From assembly GCA_047967505.1 (NCBI GenBank), contig CM106538.1: a DNA stretch of 64,000 nt, one strand, 5' to 3'. Positions within the stretch are counted from its first letter, which is position 1. Every line of letters starts with the position of its first letter. Positions 11,447 to 23,550 of the stretch are shown one piece after another. Made by a program: the position numbers and the translations under genes. Origin of the DNA: Dipteris shenzhenensis. Lineage: Eukaryota; Polypodiophyta; Polypodiopsida; Gleicheniales. The notes under the pieces were generated by a model that did not search any database, was not told where the DNA came from, and saw only the letters and a list, made by a program, of their open reading frames with translations.

Positions 11447-11773
11447 GGCTTTGATAGGTCTCGTTATCAGGCCTGGCCGAGTTCCACGATGTTGGTGTAC
11501 TCCAGGCTCCTAGACCTATGAGCTGGTCATGTAGCCATGCTATAATGTGAGCCTCTGAGCATGTTGAGTCTCAAGCCATGAGAGTGCTTGGATTAACCTC
11601 TGAACATGCTCAGACTTTAGCCTCTGAGTTACATAGGGTGCACAGTTTGATGACCGTCATTGTCATGTTCTGTTCTTGGTTCCATTCCAATAGTCCCTCA
11701 CCTTAGACCGTCATTGTCATGTTCTGTTCTTGGTTCCATTCCAGTAGTCTCTCATCTTGCCTTCATAGGGGGG
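11447..11773. other. Right internal region of the LTR element, with a 54-bp tandem repeat
   Basis: Non-coding. A 54-bp unit beginning GACCGTCATTGTCATGTTCT occurs twice in tandem (11652-11705 and 11706-11759). The sequence ends in a purine tract, ATAGGGGGG (11766-11773), that would prime plus-strand DNA synthesis just before the 3' LTR. Confidence 0.65.
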
Positions 11774-12084
11774 TGTTGGGATATGAAGCCAAAGTGAGTA
11801 AAAAATGAGTGTACTAGTGGTTTTATAGTCTAGTGAGTCCTAGACATGCCACGTGTCATATTGGGAGATATCCCATCGACATTGTTACTTTCTAGAGTCT
11901 AGTGGAACACTATATATTGTTGTACTTGTCTATTATCTAAAATATCAGTCAACGTCAAGCTATCAATACATTGTGAGTATTTTGGTTATTGCCTTGCACT
12001 TGTACTTTCCTTCCTTTCCATTTTCCCTTTCATTATGCTTTCCATATTTCCATTCCGTTCCTAGCTAGCTACCATGTCTCTTTA
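11774..12084 (+). repeat. 3' LTR of the non-coding LTR element
   Basis: Starts TGTTGGGATATGAAG after the G-run tract and ends CTCTTTA (CA end mutated to TA). Matches 2193-2502. GGCAC follows directly, the same five bases that precede the 5' LTR. Confidence 0.88.
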
Positions 12085-12089
12085 GGCAC

Positions 12090-14403
12090 AATCTCTAGAA
12101 TCCAGTTTGTGCTCCTGAATAAATAAGATATCAATGGAACCCCTAGTAACACCTGGATGAAGCTGATCCTAGATTAGCTGTCTGCGGCGGCGATGTGGAA
12201 CACCACCTAGGCCTGTATGTTCCAGCTAACAATCCTCATCGACAGGAGGATGTAGAGTGGAACACCTTACCCGACCTAGTGGCAGAAACAAACCCCTCAA
12301 CAGAGAAAGACCTCCTACTCGAGGAGCGAGGAATGGAACCAAGTGGTGGAAAATCAACAGCGGAAAGAACCCTGCCACCTGGCAAAGAAGCCCTGTCAAC
12401 AGGAAACCCAATCACTGGCTCACCAAAACTACAGGGCACAACTCCTCCTCTGGGAAATCTAAAGCATCTGCCAGAGCTGAAAATGAGTTCCTGTGAATCA
12501 GGCCAGACACTGGAGTGCGAAGGATCCCTTCTGAGGGAAGAGGATCAATAGTGTAAACCATCCCCTTCCCCCTATCCAAGGGAGGAAGTGAGGACTGCAC
12601 TCGATCCTGTGTCTACACGCCGCGGAGACCTCTACTGCCTTAAGGAGAGTGTCTGGCACTGCTGGTTCTAGGGGAGAGGCTGCAACCGGGGAGGAGGTCG
12701 AAGCTGAAGCATCCCGGACTATGTGAGGTGAGACTGGAGGGACAGCCCAAGGTGAAGCAGAGTCCACTAGTGTATCCTCGTGAACTGAAGGAGAAATCTA
12801 CACACAAACTGGAACCCACTGGTATGTGTCGGGTGCCCTTGCAGGTCATGAGGCACCTGAGGTAGAAGGTGGCGGTACCAAAGGAGCACTTAGTGGAGGA
12901 GCACCCTAGCGAGTAGGAGCTATACCACCATCCTGAGGAGGACTGCCATGTGGAGGTCGAGGAGCAGGTGCTAGACCTGTACCACCCCCCTGTCGAGGCC
13001 GAGGAGCAGGTGCTGGACCTATACCACCCCCCTGTTGAGGCCGTGGGGCGGTAGCTATACCAGAGGGCTTCTTGGGTCTTTTCTTCTTCCTGGGGCAATC
13101 CCTGGCAAAGTGTCCAATGGTCATCCATATCCTGCATTGGTCTTGCCTACTTGTAATCTCTACTCTCTGGCAAAAAAAGGAACCATCCGGGTGCTGGATC
13201 ATAACATGGTCCATCGTGAGGTTCAGATCCTTACAGAGGACCCTAACTCTAGGTACCCCATCAGCCTTGGTTGCCTCTACTGTAGTCAATGGCAGCCCAG
13301 GGAGGGGTGGGATCTCAGCAACCGCGCCGAAATGCTCCCCAATAACAAAAAAGAAGTTGATGGTAAACCTAAGGAAGCCCGGGAAATCTGATGAAGAGCA
13401 AAAAGATTTCCTTATCTGCCTCCACTGGGTCAAAACTAATATCAAAGGCATTAAAGAAGATCTTCCTATGTCCCAGGTGTAAAAACTCAGCTTTGAGCAC
13501 TGTGCTCGCAGCCTCTGGGAGTGTCAAAAACAACCTAGAAAAAACCTCGTCCTAGAAGACGAACATCTAACAATCGTGGAGTGAGGTCTGGTGGGGGGAG
13601 AGCCGCAAGCATCCAGTCTCTGGCTTGGGATCTAGAAGGGTGAGACCCTTCACTTGGAAAGTGGTCCGTCTTGTGGAGGGTTAGTCCTATGGAGGAGGCT
13701 TCATAGGCACAAAGGCTAGCCATCGCAGAATGGTGGTGTGGACCTGTTCTGGAGTAAATTTGTTTGGTAGGTCGTGAGTTGTCTTGGAGGCATCTCTGAT
13801 GACCCAATGTGTGTGTTTGCGGAGGACTGTGAGGCAGATGATTGCTTAAATGGGGAGGAGGTGGTGTGGGGTTGGGGAAATTTAGGTAAGTACTAAGTCG
13901 AGAACAAGGCAGGTGGTTAATATTTGTGGAGGGGCCTGGCAAGTGAGAAGTATTGGGATGGGGGGTAGAGGCGGGGGGTAGGGAGCGGGGTAGAGGGAGG
14001 GCTGAGGCAGGGAGCGGGGGAGCAAGGAAGGGGGAGCAGGCTGAGAGGGGAGGGGGCGGACTGAGCGGGAGAGGAGAGAAGGGGGTAGAGGAGAGGGAGG
14101 TAAAGGCGGGGGTAGAGGCGGGGGTAGGGAGGGGGTAGAGGAGAGGGGTGTAGAGGCGGGGGGTAGAGAGCGGGGTAGAGGGAGGGCTAAGGCAGGGAGC
14201 AGGTGAGGGGAGCGGGGTAGAGGGAGCGGGGGAGCAGGGAAGGGGAGTGGGCTGAGAGGGGAGGGGGCGGGCTGAGAGGGAGAGGAGGAGGAAGGGAGAG
14301 GCTGAGGGAGGGGGAGGGCGAGGGGTTGAGGGCAAGGGAGGGGGCTGAGGGAGGGGCTGAAGGAGATGGGGGCAACAAGGGAGCGGGGAGGAGCAGCAGC
14401 TCA
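12090..14403 (-). mobile_element. LINE-B copy, 5' part (5' UTR, ORF1, start of ORF2)
   Basis: Continuation of the LINE split by the LTR element. On the minus strand: G/A-rich 5' UTR on plus (13930-14400); ORF1 at about 12290-13600, with a knuckle reading FFCQRVEITSRQDQCRIW then GHFARDCPRKKKRPKK near 13070-13200, followed by repeats of APAPRPRQGGG-like Pro/Gly sequence; and the ORF2 start MRIVSWN near 12243. The triplicated APAPRP.QGGG segment (12960-13060) is an internal minisatellite of ORF1. ORF1 is near intact over 12906-13451 and frame-shifted after it. Confidence 0.8.
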
Positions 14404-16505
14404 GAATTTTGTTGTGTGTAGATTTTTCTCCTCCTTCAGGTTTAGCCATAGTCCTCCCTGATATTAGTGACTTTTATCTTCAGTTGCTCGTATCAGAAGG
14501 GGTGAGATTCCTCTGGCATGAGATAGATATCCGCCAGCAGTTGGCTGCCCTCCAAAGGGAGGAAACATATGCTTGGATTCAGGAGTGCCTTGCTACAGCA
14601 AGGGCTCAGCAGCAGTCACTCTTAGATCAAAGAGCAGAGTATGCCTTTCATGCCAGAGAGTCATTTTGGACTCAGACGGGAGGTAGGGTCAACAAGCAGT
14701 TCTTCTCTACTCTTGGCCCCAAACATAGTAAGGAGAGCGTCTCACAGCTTGTTTACTCCAGACATATCCAGATGCCGTCTTGCAAGTTGTCACCAATTTC
14801 TATGCCTCCCTTCTTACAGCAGATCCTGACACTCAAGCCACAGATGATGCTAGAGTGGTTATTTGGCGACACTTACCTGGGTTGGTGACAGGGGATATGA
14901 CTATTTCACTTGATGCACCCTTCACCAATGTAGAGTTCAGGGCTGCTCTCTCTGCTCTTCACAAGGGAAAGTGTCCTGGTTCAGATGGACTTAACCCTTA
15001 TTTTTTATTACTTTTTAGGATCAGATTGGGGATCACATTACCTCAGCCATGCAGGGTGTATGGGACTCAGGTGAGATGCCAAAAGGAGGGCCTCATTCAT
15101 TTGATTCCAAAAGGAGGTTGCAAGAATTTAGTGTCTCAGTGGAGACCGATTACCTTGCTGGGTACCTTGTACAAAATCCTAGCTAAAGCTATCAGCCTTC
15201 GTCTACATCCCTTTCTACCATATCTTATGCATGATATGCAGACGGGTTTTGTGCATGGCAGGAGCATCTTTGATAACATTTCTCATTTTGGGAGGCTTCG
15301 GATTGGGCCATGCATAATGGCCACAGGCTGGCAATTCTACTCTTGGACTTTGAGAAAGCTTATGACAAGGTAGACTGGGGCTTTCTAGAAGGTACACTTA
15401 CTCGTTTTGGCTTCTCAAATGCATGGATCAGAGGGGTGTCAAACCTCTACAGATCAGCCCACAGCCAAGTTCTTATTGGTGGAGTCAGGGGGGACAGGTT
15501 TGAGATTACCAGATGAGTTTGTTAGGGATGCCCCTTAGCCTTCTTTTTATTCCCTTTTTGGGCTGAGGCTATGAGCTATTACATTAGAGCTCAAACTGGG
15601 ATTGTAGGGCTCAGGCATCCTCTGAGGCAGGAGGATGAGCTCTTAGACAGTGAGTTGGCAGATGATACGGCTATTTTTTTGGATGCCACTCCACACTGAA
15701 TTCATTCAGGACAGCATTGTATTTGTTTTGCATTGCGGTAGGTGCACACATTAATTGGAACAAATCCAATGGTTTTATGATCAGTGATGAGGACACTCCA
15801 GTCTGGGGATTGACATAGGATTCACTTGGATTCAGAGGGGAGTCTCCATCCAGTATCTAGGATGCCAGGTTTGGGTGGGCATCTCTCCAGCACAACAATT
15901 TGCTCCCGTGTTGGAGAGTACCAGGAGGAAACTCATCTTTTGGAGTTCAGCCAGACTTGACCTTGCATCCAGAGTTGTGGTTGTGAACCAAGTATTATTG
16001 GCCACTGCCTGGTATTATTGGCAGCAGATGGATCTTTACTTCAGCCCATCTCAAATCTCCCCCTTCCCCTCTCATGGCTTCTATTATGAAAGCTTGGGGC
16101 TGATTCAGAAACACACTTCGCAGAGTTCCACCCACCTCTCGTGAAGAAATTCACAAGCAGTCAGTCATGTGGAATGACTCGATTTTGGATGACCTTGGCA
16201 GGCCACTTGGAGTGTCACATTATATGCAGTGGTCTAGATGGGAGAGGGAACTTGCTTCTACTGTAGGCGCTTGGCATTGCAGCTTAGCATATTTGGAGAG
16301 CCAGGTGTACAGAGGCGATGGAGGGTATCCAGGTTCACCCCTCCCAAGCTATGGTCAGTATTTGGACCGACACAGTACACACTCTGATGGCCATTTGGGC
16401 GAGCATGCAGGGACCCTCCAGAGCAACGCCACTGCTAGGAGAGTTACTTTTTTCAGAGTTTGGAGAGGATCTCCTTTCTTCTCTGAGTCTCCTTCAGGGT
16501 CATCA
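14404..16505 (+). mobile_element. LINE-B fragment, RT region, plus strand
   Basis: Starts in the endonuclease C-terminus/linker (SEGVRFLWHEIDIRQQLAAL at about 14490-14550) and runs through linker and RT: DQRAEYAFHARESFW, GKCPGSDGLNPYF near 14970, LIHLIPKGGCKNLVSQWRPI near 15090-15150, LLLDFEKAYDKVDWGFLEG near 15335-15390, LADDTAIFLDAT near 15657-15690, then the thumb region and MWNDSILDD near 16167. Stops and shifts are present. It ends at a sharp orientation switch near 16505, without a 3' UTR or poly(A) tail. Confidence 0.8.
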
Positions 16506-18775
16506 GTGCCCTTCATCAATCCATTCCCACTCCCCTGGGTCCCACTGCAAGAACCTGATTGAAGAACCACCATATAACCAGAGTCTCCAAGACCCAAGTG
16601 CCAGGAGAACGGGGTCAGGATCAAGATACCACTGAATCCGTGCCCCACTCCATGTATACTGCAATCCTAACAGGTTGGAAGGCAACCTCCAAAAGAATAT
16701 AATTTGAGGGTCTGAGAAGTCTGTCTCCCGACTGAACATCAAATACAAGGGTCTCATCATGTGCATCCCCAGGGCAATGACCTATAAAGGGACACCCGTC
16801 CCCGAAAAGGCTCCCAACCAAGTGGACTCTGTGATCGGTAAGTCATTTGTATCTATCCACTCTACTGGTATGGCTGTCTCTGTCTCCTGCATCTGTCTAA
16901 AAGCCTTCCAGGCACCTATCATGGAAGCAAGTCCCCTCTCCCATCTAGACCACTACATATAATGTGACATGCCGAGTGATCTGCCATGCTCATCCAATAT
17001 GGATTCATTCCACATAACCGGTTGCCTATCTATTTCTTCGCGAGAGGAGGGTGTAACTCTCCGAAGAATGTCTATGAAGCTGTCCCAAGCTTTCAGAATG
17101 GAAGCCATGAGAGGGGAAGAGGGTGACCTAAGATGGGCTGAAGTTAAAATCCATCTGGAGCTGTCCATCCAATCTCCCCCATGAGAAGGAGTACAAGACT
17201 GAATGCTGCGTAGGAAAAAGTCCTTCCAAGGCTCTTGTCCAGGCATCAAACCTCTCACAACAAATTTGCAGAGCAAGGCCATACACTGTGAATTTGGATA
17301 TTAAGACCTCCTTCCCCAGTGGGGAGAATGAGGGTCTCCCAAGCCACCTGGCTATAACATCTAAGGTGCCATCTAACCCACTCCAAAGAAAGTTCTTGCT
17401 GACAGGTCTCATTAGTTGAGATATGCAACCTCTAGATCTGCACCAACAAGAGCAAACAAACCAGGCAGTAGCCAATAGTACCTGATTCACAACCACTACT
17501 TTGGATGCAAGGTCAAGTCTGGCGGATCTCCAAAATAATGCTCTCCAACACGGGAGCAAACTGATGTGCTTGAGAGATGCCCATCCCAACCTGGCATCCT
17601 AAGTACCTGATGGAAGCACCCCTCTAAATCCAAGTGAACCCTATGTCAATCCCCTAGTCTGGATTGTCCTCATCACTAATCCAAAAGCCATTGGATTTGT
17701 TCCAATTAATATGGGCCCCTGTTGCAGTGCAAAACAAATCCAAGGCTGTTTGAAAGAGGTGAGTGTATGTGGTGTGGCATCCAAAAAAACAGCCGTATCA
17801 TCTGGCAACTCACTATCCAAAAGCTTATCCTCTTGCCTCTACGGAAGACTCAGCCCTATAATATCAGCTTGAGCTCTAATGTAGTAGCTCATAGCTTCAG
17901 CCGCAAATAAAAAGAGAAAGGGGGCTAAAGGGCATCCTTGACGGACCGATCTGGTAATCTGAAATCTGTCTCCCCTGACTCCACCAATGAGAACCTAGCT
18001 ATGGTCTGCTCTGTAGAGAGCTGAGTACCCTCTGATCCATGCATCTATGAATCCAAAGCGAGAGAGGGTACCCTCTAGAAAACCCCAGTCTACTCTATCA
18101 TAAGCTTTCTCAAAGTATAGGAGTAGAATGACAAGCCTATGATTATTATGTATGCCCCATTCAAAAGCCTCCCAGAATGGAAAATATTATTAAAGATGCT
18201 CCTGCCATGTGCAAAACCTGTCTGTGTATCATGTATAAGATCTGGAAGAAAGGGCTACATGCGTAGGCTTATTGATTTTGCCAGGATTTTGTACAAAGTG
18301 CCCACCAAAGAGATCGGTCTCCACTGCGACACTAAATTCCTGCAACCCCCTTTAGGGACAAGATGAATGAGGCCCTCAGTAAGTGGGTCTTGCATCTCAC
18401 CCCAGTCCCAAACACTCTACAGGGCTGAGGTGATGTGATCCCCAATCTGATCCCAAAATGAAATAAAGAAAGAGGGTGTAAGGCCATTTGAACCAGGACA
18501 CTTGCCCTTGTGAAGGGCAGAGAGATCAGTCTTGAACTCTATGTTGGTGAATGGTGTATTAAGTGAGACTATCATATCTACAGTCACCAACATAGATAAA
18601 TGCTGCCAAATAATACCTCGAGCATCATCTGTGGCCTAAGTGTCAGGATTTGCTATAAGAAGGGAGGCATAGAAATCTATAGCTACTTGCAAGACGGTAT
18701 CTGGATGTGTCTGTAAAACTCTGTCTGAGTCAACAAGATGTGAAACACTCTCCCTACTATGTCTGGGGCCAAATC
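16506..18775 (-). mobile_element. LINE-B fragment, RT region, minus strand (opposite arm)
   Basis: Minus-strand copy of much the same ORF2 interval: MWNESILDEHGRSLG near 17000, RLDLASKVVVVNQVLLATAW near 17460-17520, SELPDDTAVFLDAT-like catalytic block near 17780-17820, LIHLVPKGGCRNLVSQWRPI near 18310-18375, GKCPGSNGLTPSF near 18480-18520. It ends near 18775 in the linker. Together with 14404-16505 it makes an imperfect palindrome of about 2 kb per arm; sampled segments look around 85 percent alike by eye. Confidence 0.78.
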
Positions 18776-19140
18776 TTTGTCTTTCCTACGACTCTCTTCT
18801 GGAAAATCTTTTGCATCTTCCACTTTTAAATTCTTCAAAGATTCACTTTCTAGCCCTGAATATCCCTATCTTCCTTCTGACAATCCTGTTTTGAGTCACA
18901 TTATCCTGCTTCTTCCCAATGCACACACTTTCAGCATCATTAGAATCCTTCTTAGCAAGAGAATGAAGCACATAGCTTGATAGGTCTGAGTTCTGGTAGT
19001 ATTTTATTGAGGACTGCTAAGTAGATCCTTGTTCCTTCAATCTCCTGTCTCAACAGATCATGTAGACACCTATCACTAGCAAACTGCTGAATATGTGTTT
19101 ACAGTTCCTTGTTTGATCCACCCGCGTCCACATCTGGAAG
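18776..19140. other. Unassigned sequence, no gene recognised
   Basis: LINE-B homology stops after GGGGCCAAA at 18775. The open frame continuing to 18980 is Ser/Phe/Leu-rich without a known motif. I see no terminal repeats or target duplication. Confidence 0.4.
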
Positions 19141-20500
19141 GATCAACCCATGGAGTCTAAGTCTCATTCTGTATCATGTCTAGCTACATGGACATCCTGC
19201 TGCTGTCTTGTACGAGGTGGTGGTTGGACCTGTAATGCAGGGCAGGCTCTCGCAAGGTGCCCCATCTATGTCAACAACAAAGGCACTACCATAGAAGCTT
19301 CGAAACCTCGACCTCTAGTGGAAGGAGACCCCATCCAAGGGTCTAAAGAAATATCTCCTAAGGCAAGGACTCTTGGTACTCTGTTATTATCCTAAGTCAA
19401 GGGACCCCGTAGTCCATTAGAATCAAGGCTGTTATGGGCAGAGACTCTAACTCTATGGAAAAACACCTCCAATAGAAGACAAAATGGAGCTATACTCCTT
19501 CGAAATGCTGGGGAACCTGAGGGTCATTGGAAAGCGTGGGACATGGTACGTTGAATCCATGTCCAGTGTGAAGACATGGTACCATGAAATGACGAGCACT
19601 AGGTGTGGGCTGAGGAATCAGGCTCTGCTCCTCAAGTGCATGGGTGATATCAAGGGAGCTTAGATGGACAAGAAAAATGCTTTTCCTATAGATGGTAACC
19701 TTCTAGATGTGATCACCCTCTAAGGCCAAGATTGCTTGTATCCAATCACGGACCTGGCTCTGAGTAGTCATGAGGCCAACAATGCGGCCCACCAATGCTC
19801 TATCCTAGAGGGACTGGATGGCAATCTTCACCTGTTGCTTGTCCTCCACGAAGAGAGAAATACGAATGGGTTAGGGAGTCGAGAGAGCAACCACTGAAGC
19901 CCCTCTAGCCAAACCCAAAAAAGGTCACTACCAAGATTCACTACTTTGAAAAACGAACAAAGGACCTGTTCCTGTTGTGCGGAAGAAGGGGAAGCAATAA
20001 CGGGACAAAATCGAGAGAAAAGTAAGAAAAAAGTCCTAGAGAATTGCAGGAAAAGATAGAAAAAACCTTTCTTCCCCAGGGATTTCAGCAACACTTGCTT
20101 TGACCCCTTTTGGACTGGCAGCAAGCCAAGGTGGCTGAGGCTAGACAGGCTGGGGGAGAGGGCAGAAAAGCCCCCTGATGGCAGAAAAACGGGCTGCCAA
20201 CAGGCAGGGGAGGCGGGGTGCCGGGGGGGGGGGTGTGGTGGCCCAAGCTCCATAACTGCTCCAAAGCAGTTCAAAACAGAGGGGAGACCCATCCAACAGT
20301 TGTGCAATGGCGCTAGAAAGGGGGGGCTGAGAAAGGCTGCACCTGAGTGCAGGCTCAGGTTGCAGTCGAAAAGGGGGGGAAAGGTGGCCAAAATGTGCCT
20401 CAAGGGGTGCGTGCTCAAGTCGCAGTGGAAAAGGGGGGAAGGCGGCAGGTGGGGAGAAGAGGGACAGTGTCTCAGGGGGGGGGGGGGGGGGTTCCTAACA
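19141..20500 (-). mobile_element. Diverged LINE-B ORF1 and 5' UTR remnant
   Basis: Order and composition resemble the ORF1-plus-5'-UTR halves at 9162-11433 and 12090-14403. A degenerate knuckle-like segment lies near 19230-19265 (minus strand of CTCGCAAGGTGCCCC parallels the GHFARDCP coding sequence), then a long decayed stretch, then G-rich plus-strand sequence at 20200-20495 ending in a run of about 18 G. No frame is convincingly intact; the 196-codon minus-strand frame at 19828-20418 has no recognised motif. This is more diverged than the other copies, so the call is tentative. Confidence 0.45.
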
Positions 20501-23200
20501 CTTCTGGAAGTATTACCGGAGGCCTAGGGCCACTGGTGCGAGAAGCGAGTAAGACATGCCATAAGTGTCACTGATGGTACGTAGGCGAGTGCTTGTCGAT
20601 GGTGTCAACTATGTGCAAGCCGTAGATGTGTCAACTATGTGCAAGCGGTACAAGTGCTGAAGTGATGTGAGCAAGAAGAAGACCAAAGCGGAACAACATC
20701 ATGAAAGCCAACCCTCGACATGAACGGCAAGAACTTCAAGCACATGACACAGGTCCGTTGTACCAGGTGAAGGGAGAGGAGGGGAGGAGAACACAACGGA
20801 AAGAGATTTTAGAGTAGCGAGCAGAGATGGAGAGTAGCATAACTCATTAGAAAGCAAGATGAGTGATACACCCCCAGAAGATACACACGAGGCGAGCTCT
20901 TGACTCTAGCCTCTCACTCCTTCACTCATGCCTCTCGCCCCTGCTAGAATGTCCCTCCCCCTTTCCCCTTTCCCCCTCTTCACCTTCTCCTCCTCTGCTC
21001 CACCCCCCGCTGCCAATCTCCTCTCCTTCTTCCTATTGGATGTCTTCTTCCACCCTTAGCCATCCTTAGCCATTCCACCGTTTGTGGGCCGCTCTGTCCT
21101 TGATGGCTTCCGCAACAATCTAGCCTGTTCCGGGTCAGTGAATCCCGTGCTCCATGTGTTCTCCTGTCTATTCCATGCGCTCTTGACACTAGTTGGTTGC
21201 GAGGGTTGGTGCACCACCTATACCTCTTAACTGTTGGACTGCTTCCCATGTGCACCAACAGGTGTATCCCGTGTACCATTGCGCCAGTACTTCCCTCTGA
21301 TCGACTTTGACCATGGTGAGTCGAGGTTGAGGTTTGGCACTCTTCAGTCATGTATTGCTTCCGTCATACCCAAGTCATGTCCATGTCAAGTCATGTCCAA
21401 GTCTGTTCCAGAGTGACCAAGATGTGAACATATGTGAACATGCTGCGACTAGGTATGACCAAGGTCTAACAACTTGGCATGTTGCTGAGGTGACCATGAC
21501 ATGACCGAGGTGTGACTCTTGGTGGGTCGCCATAAACTTTGATTACAACAGACAGAGAGAGCCGGGGGGGGGGGGGGGGGGGGGGGGGGGCTCGAGTAGC
21601 AGGTGGGTTGAGGCAGGGATGAGAGGGAGCAGGAGCAGGGAGAGCCTCTGTTTGCCAAAGTAATTGGGCTTGCATGTTGAGTATGCACCTATGAGAGAAA
21701 TGGAGAAGGCACAACAACTCTTTTAGATTCCCGCAAGGAGTAACACAACAACTATGCCACTGTAGTGGAGTTAATCCTTGAGCAATGGCTTTCTAGTGAA
21801 GAATCCCATGTGTAAAGGATAAAGGTAAAAGATCACCAAACAATGGAAAGGAAGGAGATCCAGACCTTAAGGCCAATGGAAGACCGGATGAGCTACAAGC
21901 TCACAAATCTTGTTAGTCATTACCTGAGTTGTGCTCTGGTGCCGTCTAGTGTACCTTGGTGCACATCTCTTAAAGCACAGGAAGCACCTTCCTGTGCAAG
22001 TGACCTAGGTTGGTGGTACTGATGGTAATATCTTGATATGCTTGGCCAGACATGCTTTATTGTTCTTGTAATGCCATAGCCAAGGTGACCCATAAATTAT
22101 AAACTCGTAGGAGACATCAAAAAGGTCCTAACTAGTCTTTTCTGGCAGCCAAGATTTTCCCAGCCAAGTGGGGATATCTAGTACTCCAATAGTGCAGCAT
22201 TCACAAACACTCTCACAGTCTATCCCTCGGGTATCCAATTGAAACCTATCGTACTTACTAAAAAACGTATTGACTTATGCCCATCCTCATACTTGAGAGC
22301 ATGTCTCAATGAATCCTTTGAAATTCTCTTACGATGTATCTCATGTCCTTCCATAAGTTATCTCGATTGTCTTGTGTCCTCCCCTAATATACTCCATCTC
22401 TAAGACAGAGACCCTGTCCAATGCTGTCTAAAATTTCCTCCTCAAAGGAAGACAGAGATTTTATCTCATAAACTCGTCCCCAAGGCTTGAAGACATTGAC
22501 CCATTACCTGCGCAGACTGCATTAAAAGGGGGGGCAAAAGACAAGGAGCCAAGGGGCAGACCTAGTATGGGGAGAGGTATCACGTTTATCCCTCCAATGA
22601 TCACACTTCTATAAATGTCTGACATCCGTATGACCCAAAGGTCTGAAAATGCCATCCAGTTTTGATATTGCTCAAGAGATCCAATCAAGACTGTTGTGGT
22701 ATCTCTCAAAGTGGATGACAAAAATTTAAAATCTTGCTGGCCACACTCTGCCAACGACCTCCACCTTGCAAGCCATTCCTCTGAGCTCCATTGGCATAAT
22801 AAGGAGAGATCGTCACCTTCTGGGAATGAGATGAATCAAGACTGTAGTTGAACTAGCATGAAATGATTGTTCCAAAAGGCATCAGGCAATGCCGACCCTA
22901 TTGATCCCGATGTTATAAGAAGAAGACTTTGGAAAAGACCATGCTCGCCTTAGTACTTGCCCATTTAGAGTGTCCAAGGTCTCCTGCTCTAACAAAGGTA
23001 TCTCCCTATATATACTGTAGTTTCAAAACCTGATCCTAAAAGAGCTGTGAAATGAAAGGTATGTAACAAATTCCAAGTGGACATATAATTGATGTATCAG
23101 GTTCTTAGCACAAGGTTTGTGGATGTAGACAAAACCATACTATTATTTAATAAATGATGAGAAGCATATATCTTTTAGAGTGGCACCACTTTTGAGAATG
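20501..23200. other. Region without a recognisable gene; includes a 27-G run
   Basis: 20570-20660 has a short direct repeat of GTGTCAACTATGTGCAAGC. 20930-21060 is pyrimidine-rich. 21360-21520 repeats CATGTCCAAG/CATGACC words. An uninterrupted run of 27 G lies at 21564-21590. The minus-strand open frame 22461-22754 (97 codons) and its flanks look protein-like in places, but I cannot assign them; they could be further exons or old transposon sequence. Confidence 0.4.
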
Positions 23201-23211
23201 GGATCACTAAC

Positions 23212-23549
23212 CAGCAAATACATTAAAGGATAAAGAGTTTCCACCAACTCTCTGCTCATTGTTGGAAACGTAAACACTTTGAGGCCCCAATTTATCTACA
23301 ATAAAGCTAATGTTGTTGTACCCATTTCGGTCAATAGTTACATTAAAGTCAGGGTTACTCGTGAAATTCGTCTTTAAATCCACCACAGTCACATTCCATG
23401 AGTAAGCAAGATCAGACCTCCCAGTTTTCGCTGCTACTACATTGCCATATGCATCCTTGAGTGCCACTATCAACTTTATTGTGTCACCTGGATGATATAT
23501 ACGAGAACTTTCTGCCCAATACATTGCAGAAGACAGTGGGTCGATATCA
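23212..23549 (-). CDS. Candidate exon: filamin-type Ig-like domain (GEX2-like)
   Basis: The minus-strand frame contains PGDTIKLIVALKDAYGNVV near the start, then NVTVVDLKTNF, NVTIDRNGYNNISFIVDKLG and GNSLSFNVFA. The spacing of a PGD..K..V.L.D..GN strand and a final G.NSLSF.V strand fits a filamin/ABP280-type immunoglobulin-like fold, with several N-glycosylation sequons (NVT, NFT, NVT, NIS) suggesting an extracellular domain. In plants this domain, following a Cys-rich N-terminal segment, suggests GEX2, a sperm surface protein in gamete attachment. A GTTAGT donor-like sequence (23211-23206) follows NVFAG, so the reading frame probably continues in another exon I cannot locate. Confidence 0.5.
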
Positions 23550-23550
23550 C

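Larger units (their letters stand above)
2193..12084 (+). mobile_element. Non-coding LTR retrotransposon (LARD/TRIM-like), interrupted by LINEs
   Basis: A structurally complete LTR element: near-identical LTRs at 2193-2502 and 11774-12084, a primer-binding site directly after the 5' LTR, a G-run purine tract before the 3' LTR, and a 5-bp target duplication GGCAC at 2188-2192 and 12085-12089. Removing the LINE insertion (3868-11433 plus one target copy) leaves about 1.7 kb of internal sequence in which I see no gag, protease, RT or integrase. It is therefore a non-autonomous element that would need another element's proteins. It landed inside a LINE-B copy, whose halves flank it. Confidence 0.85.

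Noticed and set aside
13535-14449. 304-codon minus-strand Pro/Ser-rich frame
   Set aside because: Mostly the same low-complexity 5' UTR sequence of another LINE-B copy; no domain.
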